DNA of 64,000 nt from Gigantopelta aegis (Eukaryota; Mollusca; Gastropoda; Neomphalida; Peltospiridae), in assembly GCF_016097555.1 (NCBI RefSeq), contig NC_054704.1, forward strand, positions 24,048,238 to 24,112,237, given 5' to 3'. A program made the position numbers and the translations under genes. Of the stretch, positions 57,308 to 64,000 are shown one piece after another (the first letter of the stretch is position 1; each line of letters starts with the position of its first letter). The notes beneath the pieces are model-generated. The model did not search any database. It saw only the letters and a program-made list of their open reading frames with translations, and was not told where the DNA came from.

Positions 57308-60300
57308 ATGTGTAATAATATTGACTTGTGGGTATGTGTATATAATTATTGTTTTATATTAATGCATTGGTTTTATTTGTTCTCATGTAATTAATTATTT
57401 TATTTCCATAAACAGGTAATGAATTACAACAGATTGTGTACCTTTAATTATTTTATTCTTAATGGCAAGTTGATTACTATTTTCAGGTATCTTGGCTTGT
57501 TACAAATTGCACAAGCATGTATGACACCTTGCACAACTTAGTAACAATAGCACTATCACCCATGTGCCGCGCCTGTCCTATTGTTTCCAGCTTGGGTACA
57601 GTGTAAGCTGATGTGGTTTTAGTGTTCTTGTCTGAAGTGATAGCTTATTACAGTTCACTGTTTCCTTAAATACTGGTGTACGTCTGGTATTGTGGTCCAC
57701 ATTAGTTCATTCCAGTTATGCAGCCTATCCAACAAGACGTTGTCGAGTGCGCTGTGCAATTACCCCCCCACCTGGGGGGATTAATTGCCACGTATGGAAG
57801 CCTATTAGAGTATCGAGTCTCGTACACCGGGTCACGGGCAACCATGACCATGGTGTACGGAGATAGAGTTCAGAAGAAAGGAAGGTGGAGGAAAACCGGT
57901 GGCTAAACCGCCGGCGGCGACTCCTTCTGTTCGACCGCCGAACACCGCTCATCCGAGCAAGAAGACAAGAACAGAAGAGGTTCCGGCCCCGGATGTTCCA
58001 GCTTCTTTGCCAACGAAAGAGCCGGAGACGGAGTTCGACACAGAGATCTGCGTCACACCGTACAACCGGCCACCTGCACCACAACCTTCGACACCGCGTC
58101 CGGATATGTCACCAATTAAACCGGCGACACCCGTTGAGGCGCAGGCCAAGAAGGTGGCTGTTGTCAAGAGGAAGGCGACCACTCCCCCGAGTGCCATACC
58201 AGCCAAGCCAAGTCACCCTACTCAACCGCCGAAGCCAGACAAACAACCAGTGGAGCAGTGGTCACTGCAGGCCAGCCGGCTCCCACAGCGTTACCAACAA
58301 CTGGTTAAAACCAACCTCCAAGACGAACGCCAGCTCATCAGCAAGCCCAAGGCGTTAATACTTCATGTTTGCTCAATTTATTGAAGATATCCACAGGGAA
58401 GGTTTACGGTTAGTTATAGTTAGGTTATTTATTGTTTGGCTACTAGTGCTGCAACGATAAACCGGTATACCGGTATATCGCGATATTTCATCAGCTCGAT
58501 ACGAACCGTGGTATAGTTTTGTGTATCGTGATTTTTACACGTTATTGTTTTCTTGTATCTTATTTGACAAACAAACAGAAAGTGTGTAAATAACCATGCA
58601 TACCACTCTTCTGTTTACGCGGTGACTTTAACTTAGCGATGACACGAACTGGCATCAGGCGAAAAAGTACATGCTTTTTCAGCCTGGGAGATCATATCGA
58701 AGTCGATATAGGAAGGAAAAGTAAAGTAAAGTTTGTTTTATTTAACGACACCACTAGAACACATTGATTTTTTTTTATCTTATCATCGGCTGTTGGACGT
58801 CAAACATATGGTCATTCTGACACTGTTTTTAGAGGAAACCCGCTGTCGCCACATACGCTACTCTTTTACGACAGGCAGCAAGGAATCTTTTATTTGCACT
58901 TCCCACAGGCAGGATAGTACCAGCCATGGCCTTTGTTGAACCAGCTATGGATCACTGGTCGGTGCAAGTGGTTTACACCCAATGAGCATTGCGGAGCACT
59001 CACTCAGGGTTTGGAGTCGGTATCTGGATTAAAAATCCCATGCCTCGACTGGGATCCGAACCCAATACCTACCAGTCTGTAGGCCGGTGGCCTTTTTTTA
59101 TCTTTTTATTTGTGAAACTCAATATTGCACATATACATAAAATTTACAAATAAAAATAATAAAAAGATATACACATATCCACGCACATACTCTCGCATAG
59201 AACCACTCACACATTTATCACGAACTCACACACATTCGCACAAACACACGCACACATTAAAAGAAAATTGAGGGATATTTATCTTATAAGATAATATGAC
59301 ATTTTAAAGAAAAATACTAAATATAAATATCAGTTTTCAAGGGGTATTTAAAAACTAATTCATCATTATCTAGATCAAGAAAAATATTATTTTTAATATA
59401 TTTATTAATAAATGCAGAAAATCTATTTTTAAAGCGATATTGATTTAAAAGTATTAAGAAGTACTGATGCATATAATGCTTAAAAAAACTTAACAATATT
59501 AATATTTACACCCCTTGATTCCGCTATTAAACGTCTCTTGAAAACTGATATTCTATATATTGAGAGCAAAGCATATGAATTTATTTGAGCAAATTTGTAT
59601 TTTGAAGTAACACCCAAAAAGCAATAATTAAAGGTAGGTCCTAGTAGAGTATAAAAATGTTCCCTGGAGTTCTCTCAAACGTCCCAACGGTGTTATCTGT
59701 TATTAACTTTCAGGACACAGTACTGAATACTCGTACGTTATATATATATATATGGTAATTAAAATTCATACATTTTATTCCTTTCATTTATTATTTATTT
59801 CATTATGTTAAATTTTCACAATTGGATTTGTTTCGCTTCTGCCTTCATTAAACAAATCCATAAATATCAGATATATATCGCAATACATACTGCAATACGG
59901 TTTGTCGTATCGCAATATATCGGAATACGGTTTTGATCGTATCGTTGCACCCCTATTGGCTACACTATAATAACATATACTTTAATGTAAATGTAATTGA
60001 CTGTATCATGCTTTACAACAAGTAATTATTATATATTTCTGTATAACGTTATAAACTGTACAGTGTAATATTAATTCAGTAATTTGATTAATCTATATCT
60101 AAATATGTGATAAACATAATTTAGTATGAATGCAGTGTGTATGTTTGTGGTGATGAACACTTTAGAAATTGTTGTATTTTATTATATATTTTATGAAACA
60201 TAACTTGTCTGCGTAGTTATTTATTATTGTAATTCTTTTATGCAGATACGTCAATCCTTTTAAGTGTGACCAGTTCCATTTGCCCTGGTGTCACATACTT

Positions 60301-61212
60301 GGTATGTAATATATTTGTATATGTATTTTTATAATATAATTCTTATTTCAGGACATGTATGTATTTCACATGATTGATAATATCTTGTGTATTGTAATTT
60401 GGGATATGTTAAATCATTATTTGGACATGTGAGTGATAATGTATATTATGTATGTATGTATTATAACTATGTCTGTTGTAATCATAAGACATATTTTATA
60501 TTATGCATTAATTACTTTTATATGTCATGCCATGTTAAATAGTATTATTTAAATGATGGAATATTTTGTATTGTGTATCCTGAGATTTAGATGTACATAA
60601 TGAATGTATTGTTATATTGTATTTTAATTATATTGTTACAGGGTGATATAAAAATGGAAACTTGTCGGCCATTAAAGAGCCTTTAACCCAAAACAATGCA
60701 GTTGTCATTCGTTCCAAAACGATGATGCTACTACATATGTATGTATGCATGTATACGTGCAATTACCTACATGTACATACATGCCTACATGTATGTCAAG
60801 TATTTCCTTGAAAATTATTAAAAATTGTTACTTTAAAAAAAAAAAAAATTAGCTCAAGACTAAATGTTGTAGCTACTTTGTATCAACCATATTTACATCT
60901 TGACATGTCTATGCCTCAAAATTAAATTAAATCTTACATCCCCAAAACTTTATAATTACGGTACCATGATCAAATGTCACATTTAAAAAGTATTTTATAG
61001 TTCTATAAATTTGTATAAAAGTAATTAGACAGGTACATAAAATTAATACATATCTGTGTTTATCTGAATGTAATGATACACACCAGAACAGCTCTTTTCC
61101 ACATCTCTCCATAAGTGAGAATCAAAACATCCTGTCCATAATCAAACACCACAGCCACATGTTTTGTGTGTGCTGCCACACACTCTTCAACCATTGAATG
61201 AAGACTCGCCAT
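40382..61212 (-). CDS. AASDH: beta-alanine-activating enzyme (acyl-CoA synthetase family member 4), complete
   Basis: Sixteen coding exons (from the 5-prime end): 61212-61084, 56731-56640, 56306-56189, 55010-54796, 53759-53567, 52915-52686, 51585-51476, 50626-50436, 49814-49613, 48436-48327, 46899-46115, 45713-45562, 44969-44806, 43823-43698, 42511-42380, 41656-40382. All junctions are GT/AG and phase-consistent, giving 4224 nt and 1407 residues. Residues 1-500 form the adenylation domain: TSGTTAEPK phosphate loop at 160-168, LASPLTFDPSV, LYGITELSCWATV, TGDVVRV and a C-terminal HGKLD lysine at 495. A carrier domain follows with SLGGDS (Ser556, phosphopantetheine site). PQQ-type propeller repeats (SSP, GSHD, W..) run from about 770 to the end. 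In mammals the enzyme activates beta-alanine with ATP and loads it on the carrier arm. The gene is head to head with CWH43. Odd points are Ala for Gly in the phosphate loop and a roughly 290-residue repeat insertion near the C-terminus. A 5-prime UTR exon upstream is likely (TATATAGTTCAG before the ATG). Confidence 0.93.
40575..40850 (-). repeat. 42-45 bp coding repeat in AASDH exon 16 (Ser-rich)
   Basis: The translated minus strand shows about six copies of a 14-15 residue unit of the form ESTFDSSSxxxxHNT. All are in frame with AASDH. It is rich in Ser, Asp and Thr and predicted to be disordered. Confidence 0.8.
40988..41347 (-). repeat. 18-bp coding minisatellite in AASDH exon 16, 20 units
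   Basis: Twenty tandem 6-residue units of type CNKTDS (variants CNVKDS, CNKTDL, CNIKDS, RNKTDS) keep the reading frame. A six-unit (108-bp) higher-order block containing CNVKDS, CNKTDS and CNKTDL is duplicated. It sits inside the propeller between LWKYKTDSAVYSTPTVL and ACCASSSGWLYFVD, where relatives have only a short loop. The plus-strand frames across it are shadows. Confidence 0.9.
42822..43174. mobile_element. MITE with AGCTGGGC-type ends (AASDH intron)
   Basis: AGCTGGGCAGTATTG at the left and the complement of the right end (AAAGCTGGACGGTATACCG) match. GGTATCGGTATCGGTAT is inverted relative to ATACCGATACCGAATGG. It is non-coding. Confidence 0.6.
44348..44508. mobile_element. MITE hairpin (AASDH intron)
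   Basis: GGGCCCATATTTTCGAAGCT and GAAATCGTAAAACCATC are mirrored by GATGTAGCCTACAATGGTTT/ACGATTTCGTAGCGATAAGA and CTTCGAAAATCTG near the right end, followed by GGGGCC. The stem is about 60 bp with mismatches. Confidence 0.65.
47026..47347 (-). mobile_element. type A SINE in AASDH intron, perfect TSD
   Basis: Reverse-orientation type A tail, body and head (ending GGTTACATCCCGCCC). A perfect 12-bp duplication GTTCAAATAAGA lies at 47014-47025 and 47348-47359. It is in sense with AASDH, in the intron before exon 11. Confidence 0.87.
47352..47595. repeat. 122-bp perfect tandem duplication
   Basis: The segment starting AAATAAGATACACATTGAAA is repeated in tandem at 47352-47473 and 47474-47595, essentially without differences. 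It directly abuts the SINE target duplication. Confidence 0.9.
48600..49548. mobile_element. inverted-terminal element with a 66-bp internal tandem repeat
   Basis: TACCATAAATCCTTAACC at the left is inverted relative to AAGGATTTATGGTGTA near the right end. Inside, a 66-bp unit (AGAGGCCTGCCTTGAA, GAAGCCTGCCTCGATTAGAG, GTCTCAGAGCGTCTCTATAA) is repeated about 6.3 times over 48625-49040. The right terminus is itself duplicated in a 56-bp repeat (about 49443-49548), preceded by an (ATTC)n tract at about 49400-49455. It is non-coding and intronic. Confidence 0.55.
49846..50213. mobile_element. MITE with TTTTAAAGGGGC ends (AASDH intron)
   Basis: ATTTTAAAGGGGCAGACACT at the left is inverted relative to the right end (AGGCCCCTTTAAAAT). 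A second, interrupted copy lies at 26395-28460. It is non-coding. Confidence 0.65.
50960..51352 (+). mobile_element. full-length type C SINE (AASDH intron, antisense)
   Basis: The head is CCTCAGTGGCGTCGTGGTTA with GGGTTCAGATCCCAG. The tail ends GTGCGTCGTTAAATAAAACA. A 10-bp duplication TTATTTCAGA lies at 50950-50959 and 51353-51362. Confidence 0.85.
52316..52642 (+). mobile_element. full-length type A SINE (AASDH intron, antisense), perfect TSD
   Basis: The head is GGGTGGGACGTAGACCAGTG. The tail ends GTGTCGTTAAATAACAAAAT and (TTCC)n. A perfect 12-bp duplication TCTATATTACTG lies at 52304-52315 and 52643-52654. Confidence 0.87.
57233..57310. repeat. (TG)n/(TGCG)n/(TATG)n microsatellite
   Basis: Runs of TGTG, GCGTGCGT and TATG, in AASDH intron 1. 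Confidence 0.9.
57718..58383 (+). pseudogene. unidentified Pro/Lys-rich reading frame nested in AASDH intron 1
   Basis: From ATG 57718 a frame reads MQPIQQDVVECAVQLPPHLG, then GLIATYGSLLEYRVSYTGSR and MVYGDRVQKKGRW before a stop at 57904. A second frame (from 57899 or slightly earlier) continues GGKPVAKPPAATPS and reads through a Pro/Thr/Lys-rich, basic region (AQAKKVAVVKRKATTP) to WSLQASRLPQRYQQL and a stop at 58382. One small indel between the two frames would account for the break. GC content is visibly higher than in the surroundings and all in-frame stops are avoided for about 480 bases, which suggests real or recent coding. I do not recognise the family. It could be a nested intronless gene, a retrocopy or a transposon ORF. 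Confidence 0.3.
58722..59092 (-). mobile_element. type C-head/B-tail SINE inside the hAT element
   Basis: The tail in reverse is AAAGTTTGTTTTATTTAACG with CACCACTAGAACACATTGAT. The head is type C, truncated at GGCCACCGGCC. It is the same chimera as at 17393-17796. Confidence 0.78.
59095..59700 (-). mobile_element. possible non-LTR retrotransposon 3-prime fragment
   Basis: The minus strand has a coding-like stretch (LGVTSKYKFAQINSYALLSI, then YRISVFKRRLIAESRGVNI) ending in AT-rich sequence, reminiscent of the C-terminal region of LINE pol proteins. No RT motif remains. The call is weak. Confidence 0.3.
59964..61083. other. AASDH intron 1, AT-rich
   Basis: Nothing beyond AT-rich sequence and short TATG/CATG runs (about 60740-60800) is seen. 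Confidence 0.4.
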
Positions 61213-62386
61213 TATATGGCTTCAGTAATTATGTACATCTCCTGAAGTCCTGAACTATATAATAAAGATATGAGATATATATATATATATATATATGTAT
61301 ATTTTACAGGTCATGGAGTATATATCACAAAATGTTACTACAACTTCACTAAAGTTAATAAATGAAACTGTTACATACTGTTTTAATTACCAAGAAATAT
61401 ATGCTTTGTGTGATGTTATTAAAGCACCACATTAGATAAAGCCTGTCAAAGGGTTCTGTTAATATTACCTTGCAATTATAGTCAATATATATACCATTCT
61501 TTTTATAATGTCTTGGATTTTAATTGTGACTAAGTATATAATAAAAGTTACCAAACAAATTTATAATTTTAAGGGCAAATAGTTTATTACTATTTGTATA
61601 ATCTTATTTTAATAATAATAATTATTGTTATTACTATTGTGGTTATTATTATTTATTTATTTATTATTATACTAAAGTTAATAGTTAACTTAGTTACTTA
61701 CATGCACGATGTAGATATGTCGTCCTCTAAAAAAAATTATCCAGTTTTTAACCACTTAATTTTCAAGCTGTAACCAAACAAAGTAAAATCTAACAAAGGT
61801 GTTAAAACCCTAACTATGACGGTCACAATGTCTTTGTTCCAATCATAATTTGTTTTAAATAATCCAATAATTTTCACAATGCCGCATGCGTGTCGGAAGC
61901 GTAATATGATAAACAGCGGATTTATTTATAATGTTAAACATATTATATAAGCATAATTGTAAACGTTTTTGGCCAGCAATAAGAAAAAAATATTTGGTTA
62001 AAACAGTGCCCGAAATTACAAAACAATAATTCAATTATACGATTTATTGTTTACCTTTTCTCTAAAAATTAATAAAACCGGAAGTTGACACTAAATGTTT
62101 CTCACGTACAGGAGAACTACAAGTACCCACTGTAGCGCAATCATCTTTCATCTAATTTTAAAAACTGAATTTAACATTTCAAAACTACATTATATGATAA
62201 GCCGATTTTTGCAAGTGTTTAGATCTTTATTATAGCCATAACCTAAACCAATAGTGACTACGATTGCTGAACAGAAAGGAGGTCAAAGCGCAAAGGTCGT
62301 AATGTAATCACATCAAAGGGTGACAACTGCGTATGATATTCAGCAAATAGTCTTTCAGATTGTTGTATAAAGTTATATAAGGCGTG
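61213..62386. promoter_or_regulatory. divergent AASDH / CWH43 intergenic region, likely bidirectional promoter
   Basis: The two start codons are 1174 bp apart and point away from each other. Within the gap, GCCGCATGCGTG at 61881 resembles an NRF-1 site (core GCATGCG), and ACCGGAAGT at 62077-62085 is a consensus ETS/GABP site. Both are typical of TATA-less housekeeping promoters. Start sites are not visible from sequence. The AASDH 5-prime UTR may be spliced close to its ATG. Confidence 0.5.
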
Positions 62387-63928
62387 ATGAGGCAGCTATT
62401 TCGAGATACAATAAATGGTTTGTATCTGTTTATATTTTTGGCTAAGTGTACTAACGAATGTTAACTATTCTGGGCTGTGTCAATTGGTAAATAACATTAC
62501 ATTGATGACTAAATCTCCAGTCCAGGGATTGTAATGTACCTACGATGTGTCAGTGTTGCCAATAAAAGTGCATGTGAAAGGAATTATTTACATTTTGCTA
62601 TTGTGTTATGTCAGATCAAATATATATTCCAATTAATTCACATGAAAAAAATAAACATGCTGAATGTAAAACAAATTCATTAAAGTAAACGAAAGTGTTG
62701 CCCCATTCAGTATTTAACTGGAAACCGACAGTAACATGTATGTGATCTGAAAAAAAAATCACATACTTTTATTTATTGGATACCCTACCTATTATGTATG
62801 ATAGATTGTATTATTTTTGTCTTTTTTTATAGGTTATGTGTTTTGGAGTCTGTTCCAGGCTCTGGCACCGATGATCTGGTTTTACCCACTCAATGAGTTG
62901 GAGATCTCAGGCTATGAAGCGTTCGCTGTTCTCTGGTTGACTCCTATCATCTTCGTTATTCCGGGCATCTTTCCTGCTCAAAACAACCGATGGGTTCTTG
63001 GCTTTCTACGTCTGGCCTCTGTAGTGGGTTTAGTGTCATTCCAGGCTCCAGATACACTATCTAGACTAATTGTACTGTCGGTTGGATGTGGAATAGCATC
63101 GTTGTGGATGGCTGTCAGCATCTGTAGCCAAAGTCAAAGAATAAGGTAACTTGATGTATAGCCACCAAGTTTGCAGTTTAACTTGGCTGTATACAGTGTA
63201 AAAAGATCTCATGATCTGCTTTATTATTTGATTATTGGTAATGATATCCATTTTATTAAGTTTGAAATAAATACTCAGTTCATTGACTTAAAAATAATTT
63301 CAATGTAAAATGTAATGAAATTTGTTTTACAAATTATTATCAGACAATTTCACTTAAGTGTCGTTTTCGATACTGGAATGAAGACAGTTTCTTAGGTGTC
63401 ATTAAACAGAACATTCCTTTATTTCCATGTTCTATTATCACAACTTCTTATTTCATAAATCTTATACACATACATGTATTCTATTATTATTGCTTTGATG
63501 TAATTATAGGATATTAAACAAGCTTCCTTTTCATGTCATGCTTACGGTATGTTCCAAGTGACATAATTTTTAATGTACCTAGCAAGATTATTTATTACCC
63601 ATAATCAATTTTAATTTATATCGCACAATTCATTTGGTTGATGTTCCTGTAAGGTACTGCGACAATCGATGACATCATGTCCCACTTGACATTCTAGTGG
63701 GACGTATCACTTTGATATAAACCAAGATGTTTTTAACCATGTGAGTAATGATATATATTTGTGTTTTTCCTAGATCTCAGTTCTACTGGAGTTTGATACT
63801 TGGACTGTTCTTGTTCCTCTCGAGTCGTATTTGGTTCACATCATTTGTTCCGGCTTGGTGGAGTAGTCAGTCTAACACAGTTATTATTACACTGGCTGTT
63901 ATTGCAGCCATTGACCAGATCATTTCAG
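62387..63928 (+). CDS. CWH43: PGAP2-interacting protein / CWH43, N-terminal exons (gene continues past window)
   Basis: Three exons are visible: 62387-62417 (MRQLFRDTIN plus one base), 62833-63145 and 63774-63928. Donors are GTTTGT, GTAACT and GTATAT, with matching phases 1, 2 and 1. The protein begins MRQLFRDTINGYVFWSLFQA. It continues with LAPMIWFYPLNELEISGYEA, NNRWVLGFLRLASVVGLVSF, then RLIVLSVGCG, and in exon 3 SSRIWFTSFVPAWWS and VIAAIDQIISG. This matches the N-terminal multi-pass membrane region of CWH43 (similar to PGAP2/FRAG1), including the conserved W-S-L, PMI, SFQAP and R-I-W segments. In yeast Cwh43 remodels GPI-anchor lipids; the mammalian protein interacts with PGAP2. It acts in ER/Golgi membranes. 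The C-terminal phosphodiesterase-like half lies outside the window. The start is chosen because its phase fits exon 2 exactly. Confidence 0.88.
63505..63750. repeat. dispersed repeat, copy 2, in CWH43 intron
   Basis: It matches 37150-37449 in order (ATAGGATATTAAACAAGCTT, CAATCGATGACATCATGTCC, CTAGTGGGACGTATCACTTT, TTTTTAACCAT-GTGAGTAAT). It ends about 25 bp before the exon 3 acceptor. Confidence 0.6.
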
Positions 63929-64000
63929 GTATATACATGTACATGAATAACAATATTAAGAGTTCATTTCCAAAATGTAATATACACCAATTTCCTGAAT

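Larger units (their letters stand above)
58444..59955. mobile_element. non-autonomous hAT element, 1512 bp, with perfect 8-bp TSD
   Basis: The ends are TAGTGCTGCAACGATAAACC and, in reverse, TAGGGGTGCAACGATACGAT, sharing the TGCAACGATA core. TTGGCTAC flanks both sides exactly (58436-58443 and 59956-59963), the 8-bp duplication typical of hAT transposons. No hAT transposase is encoded. The interior holds a SINE and a LINE-like fragment that inserted later. Confidence 0.82.

Noticed and set aside
57885..58358. Arg-rich 157-residue plus-strand frame and the minus-strand frames over the same segment
   Set aside because: The Pro/Lys-rich frame has a more protein-like composition. The others look like shadows of GC-rich coding sequence.

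Overview
This is a eukaryotic nuclear window, AT-rich and dense with repeats. It has spliced genes with canonical GT/AG introns, tRNA-derived SINEs, Tc1 and hAT transposons, CR1-like non-LTR fragments, a solo LTR and many microsatellites. The animal-type gene set, the FLYWCH and RecQ-like transposon cargo and the mosaic SINEs suggest a lophotrochozoan, most likely a mollusc. That is an inference from style; the species cannot be named from the sequence.

Left part (1-40 kb): accessory, repeat-rich DNA with a few real exons. A C-type lectin-like family lies on the minus strand. It has two signal-peptide exons (about 2.3 and 10.5 kb), a decayed exon 2 at 10.2 kb, two copies of exon 2 inside a 1.04-kb tandem duplication (32.0-34.0 kb; one copy intact, one with an in-frame stop) and a phase-compatible exon 3 at 24.9-25.1 kb. 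Around these lie a 37-copy 39-bp minisatellite (3.3-4.8 kb), a 1141-bp solo LTR with a perfect 5-bp target duplication (14.0-15.1 kb), a SINE nested in a SINE with a perfect 15-bp target duplication (18 kb), a microsatellite palindrome (19.7 kb), a CR1-like retrotransposon (20.4-21.9 kb), a decayed Tc1-like element (26.9-28.3 kb) and a long-inverted-repeat element carrying a RecQ-like helicase fragment (35.0-36.0 kb).

Right part (40-64 kb): two conserved genes arranged head to head. On the minus strand is a complete 16-exon AASDH gene (beta-alanine-activating enzyme: adenylation domain, carrier domain, PQQ-type propeller). All its splice phases agree, giving a 4224-nt CDS and 1407 residues. 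It is longer than vertebrate AASDH because the last exon holds a roughly 290-residue insertion built from an 18-bp minisatellite and a serine-rich repeat. On the plus strand the first exons of CWH43/PGAP2IP (GPI-anchor lipid remodelling) start about 1.2 kb away, so the two genes probably share a bidirectional promoter. AASDH introns hold SINEs, MITEs, a 1.5-kb hAT element and an opposite-strand GC-rich, Pro/Lys-rich reading frame of unknown nature.

Most other open frames are by-products of SINEs or simple repeats. No CRISPR arrays, rRNA genes or genuine tRNA genes were seen.
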